Under the pieces are notes generated by a model that worked only from the letters and a program-made list of their open reading frames with translations, was not told the DNA's origin and ran no database searches. Shown in pieces: positions 20,194-32,466 of a stretch of DNA of 64,000 bases; the stretch's first letter is position 1, and the number at the start of each line of letters is the position of its first letter. The translations under genes were made by a program, and so were the position numbers. Source of the DNA: Furcasterigmium furcatum (taxonomy: Eukaryota > Ascomycota > Sordariomycetes > Glomerellales > Plectosphaerellaceae); contig BCIA01000003.1 in assembly GCA_001599815.1 (NCBI GenBank), positions 4,898,001-4,962,000 on the forward strand, written 5' to 3'.

Positions 20194-23100
20194 TCCACAA
20201 TCGGAGCGGCATCATAGCGGAAGGCGATCGTCTCGTGAATCCATCCGGCCCTCGTCTTTCCAAGGTCCATGCATATCACAAAGACTCAACTCCGTCGACC
20301 CTTTTGCGTCAAGGAGTTGATCCTCCCGTTGTCTGTAAAAGGTGGTGATGCAGCAAAAGACGCCACGGAGCCCCGGACGAGTTGAGTACAAGCGTGCGGC
20401 CGCTTGGTGTCCTGGTGACACGCAACTGCAGCATGCATTCTATGGCAGGGCTACTTACGCCCGTTGGGGATAATCTGGGGATGGACTGGAAAGAGAGGGT
20501 GGTGCCAAAGTTCCTGGCGACATGGGTCCCCGGATATCAACGCCTACAAGTACGCCCGACCACGGTACAGACAGATAGGCGACAACAGAGCCCGTGGTAA
20601 ACTGTGCATGTGCATGCAGGATGCTGCCATGCGAGGCGTGGCGTTGGGGGATTTCCCATCCTGAGTGGCCAGGCGTTCCACATCACCCCTCCTCGAATGC
20701 TTGTTCCCCCGGCCAGGTCCCTCGATCCAGATGTCTAGCCCTAGGACACACAGGCTCCTTGCCTTGTGGATAGGTAATTGCTTGTTTCTGTCGGTAAGGT
20801 ACCCGAGACCCTTGCGACGTCAAATCAGAGATTTGGGGTTGTGGATGCGAAAGTTCCGCTTAGTAAGTACCTAGACTGCAGGTGGTATCAATCGGGGGCG
20901 CTTCTCGACATGGCGGACGAAGTCGAACGGAGCGTAACCCGTTGCTGCTCCATGCGCAAAAGTCCGCAAAGCGGCAGAAGGCGAATGCGGAGTTCACCCT
21001 ACACCGGGATGCGACTACTATGAGTATCCGAAGGCAGGAGTTTACTTTCTAGAGATCCCCCGTGTCCCAAAGTCGGAGGTCCAGAGGCTAGGCAACAGCG
21101 TAATTCTCTCCTGTGCTCTAGCAACAACCGCACGACCAAGTCTGGGCACCAAGGTAAACGGCAGCTCGCCAGAGATTCTTGCAGCTTCAGCATTGCACAA
21201 CTGAATGCAGCGGAGATGATGCACCAACGGCCGAATATTGGACGGGCATGACAGGACACAAACCCCCGGAATGTAGGTCCGCACGACCAATACACAACGA
21301 TCCTTCGTTTCCATTTTGAGAAGTCATAGGTGGAAATGGCATTCAGAGACTTTTTTCAAAGGTAGGGGTAGTCACGGTCCAGACTCTACGAAACATTACC
21401 CAGCTGTGCCCCTTTCCCCCCGAATTTCCGCCTCGAAAGAGGCAACACGTCGTACTCCCTCATCGGCTGGTAATTTCCTCTCCGTGGTGGTGTAATGCCT
21501 AAATGCAAGGTTCTTGCGACAGTCCCTCGGTAAGTAAGGGTCATGGAGATGAGACGGGAACATAGGATTCTGGGTGTGCTCCGGTTCTATGCACGAGAGC
21601 TCTCGTGACCCCCCTCCCCAGACGCATACGGAATCCGGGCTCTCGCAAACCTGCTCAAATGGTTTAGGGAGGACCACCTCCGACACAAGCCAGCTTAGGC
21701 TGTACGAATGGATGCCTAGCTGCAGGAGCGTGAATGAAAGTATTGGGTGTAAAATTTTGCAGTCACGTACCCAGGTGTCACAGTCTGGCTTTCTCACCCT
21801 CATCGCGTGGCATAATACTCACTCTACCTTCTCTCTGTAGCCAAATAGTTGTCATGGACCTCGGAAGGTGGCAAATTCATGGCCAATCAATATGCCTTGC
21901 TGCTAACATAGCCCTCTCCGAGAACTGCTTCACATCGACCTGACAGCTTGGACTGTCTTGAGCCTGCAAGCGCATATGCCGACCCACCGAAGCGAACAGA
22001 AGGGTTGTCTCGATTCTCTTAGGCTCGATCTTGATGCGAGTCCCCGGATCTCACAGTGAAAGCTGACGCAGTGGCTCCCTGGCGAGACAGCAGCAGGCGG
22101 ATGCCCGGAGCCCGCGAATGTGAGCAAACTCGGACAGAGAGGAGCTCCTCGCCTTGTGCATGTAAAAATTTGCGGTACTAGTAGCTGCCGTGGACTCAAA
22201 TTTTCCCCTGGACATAGCAGGGAGCGTCTATCAAACTTGTGCTCCCTCCAGCGAGTCAGTCGGCGTCCTTGTTGGACCCGATACGTGGCAAACTAAACGG
22301 TGGTGACAGGACTAGACTCGATTGACCCAACCACTCAAGCGTCTAGAAGCAGCTTGCCTCGCTTCTTCAGACAGTAAAAGGTTTAGTGCCAGCTGGCCGG
22401 GTGCCAGGTCGACGCCCGGGTTGCCGGCAAGCGTATCGACGGCGGAGGCCAACACATGGCCGGAGAATAAGCTAGACCTCGAGGCCCTCGCACAAGAATG
22501 TCTAGCTCAACGCCGTGTAATCGGGCGGTGGCATGCTGTGCTTCCTCCTTCAGCCGGCGCGATAATCAGGCAGTCGGCGCTAGCAGCGCAGACGCCGCCT
22601 CATCTCCTTTGCTGTTGCACGAGCGCGGCAGCCATCTCATCTTGCATGGCCGGGTGTTCGTTCTTGGCGGAGCTGCTGGACGTCGATCAAAGAAGCGCAG
22701 ATGGAAGGGTCGTCGAAACCAACGGACGAAGGCGGTTGGGCGGGAAGAATGGGATGGCATTTCTGACAGCTTTAAGCAAAAAAGACTGTTGCGAATCGGG
22801 ATTGGCTCATGAGCTAAATTCCGAGCCTCGAGATGTGGCTGCGCGGATGCATCATTGGCTGCATTTGGCGACGGGGAGGTGAAACCCGTTTCAAGTCTTG
22901 GGCTGAACGGCGTTGGCTTGGCGTGACTGGACCGCTTCTTGGCACCCGAACTCCTGTCAGGTGAGATGTCATTCGTGCTAGAGCCGGGCTAGGGAACAGA
23001 ATACGATTCAGTATAACATGCTTAGACTCCATTCATGCTTGTCGAGCCTTGCGCAGCATATTATTGCTGGCCACGGCACGTTGGACGTCTCCGTGCTACA

Positions 23101-24900
23101 AGTACACGACGATGCAAGTCGCACGGAATGAAGGCGTTGGGGCGGCGACAGGTGGTCATCAGTGCGGTTGGTCCGCTGCTCATTTCGGTCAACGGCAATG
23201 CTCCACGAGCGTAATTCCTCTGTGGCGGGGCGGGATGAGGTCATCCTCGGGCAGGATATCGACCAGCAGGTACTAGTATTCCGAGATGGGTTGTACGACG
23301 TCGAATTTTTTTTTTCTTCTAGTCGCAACTACGAGCACCCTCATCGGTCAGAGTCCAATCACCGAACAGTCTTGTCGGGACAGCGGGTGATGACCTGGCC
23401 GCATGACCGTCCCTTCAGTGGTGCGACAATCTAACACCAACCAGAGGCACCGGCAGCCCGACGGATCACCCAGCCGGTGGCATTTGGAAAAGGGTCCTTT
23501 GTCAGAGTGGAGGAAGTTGGTCGCAAAAGGAAGTATTCAAGGTACTCTCTGGGCGCAAGTGTGGACGCAAACTCCTGAGCTTCTCATTTGCTCCGGCAGT
23601 TGATGGCGATCAGCCTGCCCAGGAACCAAGTGTTTGCCCATCGCCATCAAAAAGGCATATCTTGGGGAAATCACTGTCTCCAGCGATGGGGACGGAGTGA
23701 CTTATCATTATTTTAAGTGGTGGAGTAGCGGAGACGGTACCTGCATCTTCAACGGCCCTTGCGACCACTAGCGCACGAGCATTGATGCGGGAGGTGGGCG
23801 CCAAGACCCCTGGCGCCTCCCTCCACGGCCCCTGACGTTGATCATGCCGGCATGCTGGGCGCATCCGGCCAATGACGCGCCGTCTGGCAACGACTCCGAA
23901 TCCCAGCCATAGATCGGACGTTCCCCTGTCATTTCCCACATTCCTGCTCACGACAATCTCAGCCCCCAAGAATCCCCCCCTCTCGTGCCCCCTGTTTTCA
24001 GGGACTCGGCAGCCAAGTCGCGTGCCTGTGACCGGCGAGGGGTTTTCAGGAACTCCAAGATCAAGCAGCCGGGGTGGTAGATTTCCTCATCTCCCAGCGT
24101 CCTTGGTGCAGCAAACCAAACGACGGACACGCAGGCCGTTTCTTGTACAAGTCCTTGTATGCCCCCCGTGCGACGACAAGCGCTCGCACCAGCAGTCTTT
24201 GCCAGCTCGAAACCGCGCATCCATTTCCTGCTGGTCGGCCCTTCTGTCCCCCCAGTCACACCGACAACGGGCCTCATACCGAACAGCAGCAGCATGACCG
24301 GTGCACCACAGCGAGCGCCGACCTGCTGAGCTGGCAAGCGGCTTCGGAACTGGTCATACATATATGGTCGATTGCCTCTCGGTGACCCGCGTCTCCTGTG
24401 CGCCGGCGATTTTCTGACTCGTGAGATCGACGGCGGCCTGGCGGAGGGAGAGGCGGACTGTGGAGCTCCATGACTGGGAACATCGCAGTTCGTAGTGGCA
24501 TGGCCGGACAGATGATCTTTCTCGGCCGACCCTGGGCAGGATGGGCTAGTGTCAGTGATCCGCGCATCGCATCTCCGGTCTGATACTGAGAAGCGCCGCC
24601 CGGAGGCACCCATGATGACTGCCATTCAGGCCGACCATGTCGCTGAATACCTTCTCTTTAGGCGCGAGCAAGTCGATGGTTCTTCCATATGGACTTCTAA
24701 AGCATCTCAGACATCTGGCATCGCAGAGAGTCGCGATGTAACCCTGACCCTGGGCGCCCCTGGACGAAACACTCGAGTCGCCCAGCATCGTGACCCTGGT
24801 TTGGCCAATATCCCGTGCTTGGCAGCCACTTCCCCCTGGACATCCCTGTCATCGTGTCAGGGTACTCGCGCGAAGTGTCCCACACGCTTGGGTACCTCGC
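20194..24900. other. Long intergenic region without supportable gene
   Basis: About 4.7 kb. The longest frames (22322..22882 plus, 23948..24625 minus) lack recognisable domains, and the first begins with TTG. Composition is less GC-rich than the coding parts. I see no transposase, reverse transcriptase, terminal repeat or tRNA. It may hold regulatory DNA, long noncoding transcripts or decayed sequence. Confidence 0.4.
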
Positions 24901-26233
24901 CGCCATGTCTCTAGCTCCTGCCACCAGTAGGTGGTTGAGTGGTCCTTCTTTCCTTCCCTTCCTTGACGATTGCGGATCCACCTCCACACTTCCGCCTCCG
25001 TCTGGCAGTTGCGTTCCTTCCTTCCCTTGCCCTTTTGGTTTCACCTCCCACCTCCCCCCATTCTGTCAACGACTCCTCCTCCGTTCCAACAACCCACACT
25101 CTCTTTTCCCAACTCGGCCCCGACTTGTATTCCTCAACCACGCTCACTAGAACATTTCCACATTCCTGGGATCTCTCCCTTTGTGCGGCACCTCGTCGTA
25201 CTTGACGCTCATTCTCGCCCGACCCCTCGACACTCCTTGAGACTCCCCTTCGGACCGCTCTCCCACCCGCCGCGAAAGCCCTCGTCGTCCCTTTTCGACC
25301 TGCGCTTCTCTTCGTGTTGACCGCATTCGTTTCGCCCTCTCTCGGAAGCAGTCCCTCGGCGCCATCCACCGCCCGTCTGCATTCTGCTGGTTCCCCTTCG
25401 ACATCTTCGATTCTCGTCTTCGATTCGCATCAGCAGAACGGTCCGCCAGTATCACCGTTTCGGCCCTCTGAGTCTCCCACGACATCCAGTATCATTCCAA
25501 AGATTGTCTTCTCGACTTGCGCGCGGGACATCCTCTTACGGGCAGCGCCCTCTATCAGATTTCGGACCCTCAGGCTACCACCGCAACTGCCACGACAGTG
25601 ACGAAACGTCGCACCGGTTTTAGCCAAGTTCTGATCGTGGCTCGCCATCCGAACTTCGTACCTGCCATCTGAAGATCGGATCTCGCCCCTTCACCCAGGT
25701 CACCCTCAGAAGATATCTCTCTTCTCGCCTCAGGATTCCACGCGATTCAGATTTGGCGCAAGTCTCTTCTCGTCGCTGCCTCTTGACGTCGACTCATCTT
25801 ATATGCGCTTCGGACTCACTGCCGTGCCTTCCCTCCAGTGATTCTGCACCAGCAGCAAGAACGTCGCTGCCGTTTCAAGGATTGACTTCGACTTTTTCGA
25901 CCCCAAGATCCTCACACTCCTTTGTCCAAACAACTTTTTTACCCCTTCAAGAGACTTTCACGGCACCCAGCACTGCGCATCGATGCCTTTTTGAGCTGCT
26001 CTGAACTCGACTACCGACGATTCACCGCAGTACGCTCACGGCTGGTCCAGGAACGATACTGCCTCGTGACTACCCTCAACCTCTTCCGGCCCTTACACAA
26101 CCCCTCACATCCTCTGCTGAGTTCTCAACTCAGCGCACCTTCAACCACCTTCAAGGACCCCTTTTCCAGAAAAGGGCTCAACTATCAGCAGCATCTTTGA
26201 CCATTGATATCGACCTCGAATCTCAACTTCAAG
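24901..26233 (+). promoter_or_regulatory. Pyrimidine-rich upstream region/leader of DUF1996 gene
   Basis: About 1.3 kb strongly enriched in C and T on the coding strand (for example CCTTCCTTCCCTTGCCC), continuing up to the ATG at 26234. CT-rich tracts mark core promoters and 5' UTRs of highly expressed genes in filamentous fungi, but this one is unusually long. Upstream ATGs are few. It could include a long 5' UTR or a spliced noncoding leader. Confidence 0.45.
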
Positions 26234-28087
26234 ATGCACATTTCTCGCCTTGTCTCGTCTGCGGCCGTCTTGGCCACCGGCGTTCATGGCTTCTTCCGCA
26301 TGGAGTGCCAGGGGCGTGTCGCCCTCGCGCGTATCGACCCCATGATGTCGCCCGGCATTCCTGCTCAGCATGTCCACTCTATTCACGGCTCCTCTGGTAA
26401 GTGAATCATTGATATTTAGCAGACCGGCGTGAATCCTGGAGACTGGTAGATGCTAACCCCTGCACGCAGGTATCTCCATGGATGCCACGTACCAGGACCT
26501 CCGCGACGCTGATTGCACTTCGTGCCGCGTCACTCAGGACAAGTCTGCCTACTGGCACCCCTCGATGTACTTCCAGGACAGCGACACTGGTGAATTCGAG
26601 ATTGTTGAGCAGGTCGGCGGCATGCTTGCGTAAGTACTCTCCACCTTGTCGCGACATCGACAGAGCACTCGACTGTCTGCGCGACCCGTTGTCAGGGAAC
26701 TGTCGACTAAAACATGCGCCAGCTACTACCAGTACCACCTCAAAAACCTCAAGGCTTTCCCTGCTGGCTTCCGCATGATTGCTGGCGAAGCCAAACGGCG
26801 CACCTGGAACACCTGGGACCCCCGCAAGCCGGACCCTGCAGAGCACGAGTGGTCTTCCCTGGGCATTGAGACTCAAGAGTCCTACATGGAGCGCTCCATC
26901 GGTTTCAACTGTCTCAACTACGCCGGAGAAGCTGAGCCCACCCTCTACCGCCACTATCTCCCTGACCAGGAGTTCATCCAGGCAAACTGCCCCAACGGTA
27001 TTCGCACCGAGGTCAACTTCCCTTCGTGCTGGAACGGCAAAGACCGTGACTCCGAGGACCACCAGTCCCACGTTGCTTTCCCTGATCGCATCCGCAGCGG
27101 CAACTGCCCCGAGGGATTCCCAGTCCATTTGCCCAACCTCCTGTACGAGACCATCTGGAACACCAAGCCCTTCGCCGGCCGCAATGGACGCTTCGTCATG
27201 TCGAATGGCGACGCCCTCGGTAAGTGACGGACCATGACCTGTTATTGATGACTGTATGCTAATGATGCGCAGGCTACGGCTACCACGGCGATTTCATGGC
27301 CGGCTGGGATGAGGATTTCCTTCAGCAAGTTCTCGAGACCTGCACCAACGGATCGGGTAACATATTGGATTGCCCTCTGTTTGATATTGTCTCAGAGGAC
27401 GAGGCCCGCAAGTGTCACTCCAAGATCCCCGACATCCTCAAGGAGGAGGATGTCAACGGCCCCAGGGTCTCGCTCCCTGGCAACCTGGGCATCATCTGGG
27501 AGGACCACGTCGAGGGCGGCGGTGAGCCCGTTGAGCTGCCGACTTCCGTCGCGAACCTGCCCCCCAACCCGGTTGCTTCTGCGCCCATCATCGCCGCGCC
27601 CAGCTCCAAGGCGCCCGAGCCGAAGCCGGAGCCTGAGCCGAAGCCTGAGCCCAAGCCGGAGCCGGAGCCCAAGCCGGAGCCGGAGCCTGAGCCTGAGACC
27701 TCTTCTGCTGAGCCCTCCCGCGGCGCCCTCCCCTCTGGTGACTTCGGCGCTGCTCACTTCGAGATCCCCTCCGAGGCCCCCGAGCCTCCCGCGACCACCC
27801 CTGCTCCGGAGCCGCCCGCCGAGGAAGCCGAGGCCAAGAACTTCTTTTCCACCCAGACAGTGACGAATGGTAACGTCGTGTCCATCATCTACTGGGAAGA
27901 GGAGGTGGTCTACGTCACCGAGTGGGAGGATACCACGACGACGATCACCATTACAGGACAGCCTTCGGCCCAGCCTTCGCCTCAGCCTGTGGAGGCTAAG
28001 CGCCATCTTCACGGCCAGGGTATGCCCGTCGAGGCCAAGCGTCATCTGCATGACCATGCTCACCGTCACCGCCGCCGTCGTTTCTAA
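26234..28087 (+). CDS. Secreted DUF1996 protein with PEPK-repeat and His-rich tail
   Basis: Exons 26234..26396, 26470..26629, 26723..27219 and 27273..28087 encode 544 residues; intron phases 1, 2 and 1 all match. A signal peptide (about 1-19, ending HGF) is followed by FFRMECQGRVALARIDPMMSPG, the usual DUF1996 start. The domain continues with CTSCRVTQDKSAYWHPSMYF, FNCLNYAGE, FPSCWNGKDRD and FAGRNGRFVMSNGD to about residue 345. DUF1996 is a fungal secreted or cell-surface family; the exact activity is unknown. The C-terminal part has a P/E/K repeat near residues 388-415, Ser/Pro/Thr-rich stretches suited to O-glycosylation, and two copies of PVEAKRHLH followed by HDHAHRHRRRRF. The KR pairs could be Kex2-type processing sites (inference). 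No GPI signal is evident. Confidence 0.88.
27614..27699 (+). repeat. PEPK/PEPE coding minirepeat
   Basis: Tandem copies of six-base units (CCGAAG, CCGGAG, CCTGAG, CCCAAG) encode alternating Pro-Glu and Pro-Lys inside the DUF1996 protein. Such repeats vary in length between strains. Confidence 0.8.
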
Positions 28088-28447
28088 GTCGCAACCTGTG
28101 CGCGGACCTGAGGAGAGGCGGCCAGCACTGCGGCGCACTGATGGCCGGGGATTCGGACTTTTATGAGACTTTCCTCAGATGATACTTCGGGGTCTGCACG
28201 CGATGTACATCAGGTCAGGGCGACATCTGACTGTACCTGCCTGCATTGATGTCGCGAGAGGCTTCTGCAGTTCAAGGAGCGCACCAGGCCGGTGCTTCTC
28301 ATATCCGCATCATGTTTCTACGTTGCTTGGAGAGATACGCGTGGGGGGTTTGGGTCTTTCGTTTCGGACAGGAGGGGAATACTACCTCAGTGGGCACGCA
28401 TTGATTCACGCATAGGGTTTTCAAATAAATGGTGTGTGACCTGAGCT
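28088..28447. other. Convergent intergenic region
   Basis: 3' flanks of the DUF1996 gene and the minus-strand F-box gene. Nothing else seen. Confidence 0.4.
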
Positions 28448-29113
28448 CTATTGGTTATTTCCGGAGAGCATGTGAAGGACGGTTTGCGTGCTGGTGTTGG
28501 GTACGTTGGCGATCCCGCTTGGATATTTTTCCAGATGCTTCCGCGCGACGTAAAGGAGCGTCGAGGTGTTCCTCTGCGTTAGCGCTATTCGTCGGTCCGT
28601 TTCGAGGAGCACTGCTTCGTGGACGGGGACTGCTTCGAGTGGGCAGCCTTTGTGATGAACACCGCCAGGGCACCACCGGACCTCAACACCTTCTGGCGGC
28701 TCCAGGCGGTCGATCGCGGCGAGGAACTTGTCGGTGCCGACGATGACGATGTACTCCCAGAGGGACATCCCTGGAACCAGCTTGGGATTGGGACCGACCT
28801 GGTAGCGGTCCGGTGTTGAAGCAGCCAAGACTTGTGCGAGCTGACCGGGCGGCCAACCCCCGTCCAGGATGGCACATTGAGGTTGCAGCTGGAAGATTTT
28901 GAGACGCTTCTTGAATCGTTCGATGTCGAGAGTAGCCACAGCCAGGAACAGCGGCCGAGCGCCGCCCTTCAACCAAAGCATGGTTGAGAACTCGACGGCA
29001 GCGTGCTTGCATGTTCGTGTGAGCGCCAAGAGACCGGGCACGTCGAGATGCCCTGCAACCATGTTCTGGATCTCTGGGGGGAGCAGTTTGAAGATGCTTC
29101 GAGGCGCGCTCAT
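28448..29113 (-). CDS. Small F-box protein
   Basis: One exon, 221 residues, with a true ATG at 29113. Residues 8-50 form an F-box (FKLLPPEIQNMVAGHLDVPGLLALTRTCK), which in this family binds Skp1 in SCF ubiquitin ligases. The rest resembles the weak ankyrin-like or helical C-termini of many small fungal F-box proteins (PLFLAVATLDIERFKKRL; HEAVLLETDRRIALTQRN; TVLHMLSG), so a degenerate ankyrin substrate-binding part is possible. Target unknown. It is divergent from the RecQ gene across 732 bases. Two further F-box genes lie within 20 kb. Confidence 0.75.
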   Translation of the reverse strand: MSAPRSIFKLLPPEIQNMVAGHLDVPGLLALTRTCKHAAVEFSTMLWLKGGARPLFLAVATLDIERFKKRLKIFQLQPQCAILDGGWPPGQLAQVLAASTPDRYQVGPNPKLVPGMSLWEYIVIVGTDKFLAAIDRLEPPEGVEVRWCPGGVHHKGCPLEAVPVHEAVLLETDRRIALTQRNTSTLLYVARKHLEKYPSGIANVPNTSTQTVLHMLSGNNQ

Positions 29114-29845
29114 GACTGCGTGGTGCTGGCGAGATGAGCTGGGGATGTTTTGGATCTATTTCTGAAGATATTCCGATTACCTTATGCGAGGGGAATGAGG
29201 CATGCTTCCAGGTGGTCAAGTGAATTGGGGTTGACTGCCTATGTATAGACTTGGGGCGGGACCCAACGAAGGGCCCGAGGAGTGTGCCATTGCCTTTGTT
29301 GTAAGAAGTCTGAAGAATGGAAGGCATACCCAGGGAGCAGAGCTCAAAGCCGGGGAGTCGGGACCAAGTCAGCCAGTGCGCAGCAGCTGAGGTGCTCGCT
29401 CTTTGTCTTTGTTTCGGAGACTCGTGCTTGCTGGGCGAGAATTCAAAGGATGTACTACCAAAAAACGCCTGATGGCTTGAAATAGCAATCATCTGGGCCA
29501 AGACCTACCTGCATTTGCCGTGTATTCGCGGTCCCCGGCGGCAGGACTGGCCAGCAAGGAAGTCTGAATGGGCACCGACCAACCGACTTAGACCAGCCGG
29601 GACGTCATGTGCCATGATCACGTGACCTGGCGTCTGAATCGCGACCTGTTGCCCCACCTTCCAATTTCGACGCGACACATCAGATGGACTTCTACACTGG
29701 ATGATGCATGCCATGTTGAACACGCCTCCTGTCTGCATCTGCGCCTCTTCTTCTGCTCTCAGAAATCTCTTTCATGTGAGAGCTGCGATCCCAGCTGATT
29801 TTCAAACCCCAAACCCCGTCGTCTCGGCGACCTCTCGACTCCGCC
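29114..29845. promoter_or_regulatory. Divergent promoter F-box / RecQ with E-box
   Basis: The 732 bases between divergent starts. CACGTGACC lies at 29619-29627, about 220 bases ahead of the RecQ ATG. The last 100 bases before the RecQ gene are C/T-rich. Confidence 0.45.
29619..29627 (+). promoter_or_regulatory. E-box CACGTGACC upstream of RecQ helicase
   Basis: ATCACGTGACC matches the RTCACRTG-type site bound by Cbf1-like bHLH factors. It is identical over nine bases to the site ahead of SmD3. Confidence 0.35.
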
Positions 29846-32466
29846 ATGGGTGACGACTTCGACTTCGACTCCGGAGACGACCTGTTTGACGGAGTTACTG
29901 CGGAAGAACTCGTCAGCGACTCTCCTCACGCCAAGAGAAGCAGACAGGATGACTTACAATCATCGCCTGCGACCTCCAAGAGACCTAGGCTGTCGCCCCC
30001 CTCGGAGAAACCGCCCGCGGCCGATGGGGACCCTGGCGCTCTGGAGCTCGCGCGGAACATCCTGTCCCAGAAGTTCGGCTACTCGGCATTCAGACACGAG
30101 CAAGAAGGCGCCATTGCAAAGGTTCTGCAGGGCAAGAGCTCGCTCGTCATATTCCCGACCGGGGCGGGAAAGTCGCTGTGCTACCAGGTAGGCCATGTGG
30201 CGTCCCCAGCAACGCCGGCGCGAGACTGACACGATGTAGATCCCCGCCATCGCATTCGCAGAGATGGATCAGATCACGGGAGAGAGAGACCCGGAAGACT
30301 CGGGCATCACACTCGTGGTCTCTCCTCTCATCGCCCTCATGAAGGACCAGGTGGACGCTTTGCGGCGGCGAGGCATTCCCGCTGAATGCTTGGACTCCAC
30401 CAAGTCGTGGCAACAGATGCAGGACGTCAGTACCCTGATGAGAGCGGGCAAGCTGCGACTGTTGTATGTTGCACCAGAAAGGCTCAACAACGAGGGATTT
30501 GTCGAGACGATCAAAAACGTCAGAGGCGGCATTCGTCTCGTCGGCGTCGACGAGGCTCACTGCATCTCCGAGGTGAGTCGCTGTCGCCGTTCCACCGGAT
30601 GTCATACTTCTCGCTGACTCTCTTGTTCTTAGTGGGGACACTCGTTTCGCCCGGATTATCTCAAGGGTATGTTGCAGATTCGGGCCTCCCATCTCCGTTG
30701 TGCTGATGAACCCTCCGCCAGTCGCTCGCTTCGTCCAGGAAGTCAAGGCCGAGAGAGTCATCTGCCTCACGGCAACGGCAACACCGATTGTCGCCGAGGA
30801 CATTTGCAAGGGGTTCAGCATCTCCGAAGATTGCGTCTTCAGGACCTCCCCCTACCGACCAAAGTATGGTCCGCAGCCCTGAAAGTCGAGCAACGCTGAC
30901 AGCCGCAGCCTTCACCTCCAGGCCCAGACTACTCAGACCAGGGAAGAAAAGCACGACTTGCTGTTCAAATTCCTCAAGAACCACCAGGGCTCGACTCTGG
31001 TATATGTCACTTTGCAAAAGGTCCGTACCCGACGCCTCTCAGTGGTATGATCGGATCTGACGCTGACTCTCCAACAGCAAGCGGAAGACCTTGCCGCAAT
31101 ACTGAACAGGAACAAATTCAAAGCCCAGTACTTCCATGCTGGCATGAAGCCTGATGAGAAGACGAAGGTCCAGGACGATTTCATGGCCTCCAAGATTCCT
31201 ATCGTGAGCCTTCCTCCGGGACTCGTCTGACAATCGCTGACACCGCATAGGTCGTGGCAACCATCGCTTTTGGCATGGGAATCGACAAGGCCGGTACGTC
31301 ATGTTTAAGCCACATCTGAAGGGCTGATCATCTAACGCGACCTCAGACATTCGAAACATCGTGCACTTTGATTTGGCGAGCACAGTCGAAGAGTACTGCC
31401 AGCAGGTCGGCCGCGCTGGGCGAGACGGCAAAGACAGCCACTGCGTGCTTCACCTCTGCCCGGAAGACTTCTACATGAAGGAGAACTTCGCGCGCGGCGA
31501 TCTTCCCTCGCGGAATTCCCTCCGTGCTCTTCTAGAGAGCATCTTTTCCTCAGATGTCACCAAATTGCCTATCGGGGACTCGTTTGTCCGCAACCACAAA
31601 CGCCAAAGCGACGAGTTCGACATCCGGATGAGCCCCCTGAGCGTCATCTTCGCGGCCCTCGAGCTCCGCTTCAACCTCATCCGCGCCATGACTCCCGAGT
31701 ACAGCACGTACAAATATGAAGCCACGGCGGCCTACATGTCCCAACTCAAGAACGACACAAGCCCCGAGGCGAAAGCGATTCTGCGCCATGCCAGAACAGC
31801 TCGGAAGTTCACAACCCTCGAGCCGACGCCGGCAGCGCAGGCCTCCAACATCCCCCGCAATCGCATTGTCAGACTCCTCAACCAGCTCGGCGACCAGGGA
31901 GTCGTCAAACTCCAGCCCTCCGGCGTCGAGCACAAGTACCGGATCCTCGACAAACTTCCCACGACGAAATCGGCCATCGACGTGCTCACTGATAAGCTCC
32001 TCGCCGATCTCCAGCACCGCGAGAAACAGGCCCTCAACCGCATCCACCAGCTCGTAGACCTCATCACGAGCCCAAAGTGTTTCGCCCTCTCCCTCGCAGA
32101 GCACTTCGGCATGTCGCTCCCCGACAACAAGAAGAACTGCGGCCACTGCACGTTCTGCGTTGATGGTAAGGCTTTGCAATCCCCGCCGCGTCCGCCCAAG
32201 GTCGTAGACCATGCAGCCATTGGCCGCGTGTTGAAGGCCACGAATGTGCGGGACGATCCGCGCTTCCTCGCTAGGGTAGCCTTTGGGATCAAGAGCCCTC
32301 GTGTCGGGAAGCTGGGCCTTGACAAGGACCCGGCGTTCATGTCCATGGCTGACCATGACTTCGAGGTATGCGCCCATGAGAGGAATCGGCGTCGATGATA
32401 TATCTGGCTGACATTTTATAGCTGCTCTTGAAGGAGTTTACAAAGGCATGCGGAGGGAAATCGTAG
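29846..32466 (+). CDS. RecQ-family ATP-dependent 3'-5' DNA helicase
   Basis: Nine exons (29846..30187, 30240..30572, 30633..30666, 30722..30863, 30909..31020, 31078..31203, 31251..31293, 31347..32365, 32422..32466) encode 731 residues with every phase matching. The acidic N-terminus (DDFDFDSGDDLFDG) precedes motif 0 (FGYSAFRHEQEGAI). The Walker A GAGKS lies near residue 107. DEAH follows near 218, then TATAT (motif III), the FGMGIDK and QVGRAGRDG motifs (V and VI), and a RecQ zinc site with Cys 622, 642, 645 and 648. A winged-helix RQC-like part surrounds these. No HRDC domain is visible. RecQ helicases unwind recombination and replication intermediates in the nucleus. At this size it fits the shorter of the two fungal RecQ paralogues (RECQ2-like), not the Sgs1/QDE-3 type. 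The donor after exon 5 (GTCCGT) is weak but is the only one that keeps the frame. Confidence 0.93.

Noticed and set aside
22322..22882. 186-codon plus-strand frame in the gene-free region
   Set aside because: Starts with TTG, has no recognisable motif and no coding-like codon choice.
23948..24625. 225-codon minus-strand frame
   Set aside because: Low-complexity R/S/P composition, no domain and no splice-consistent extension.
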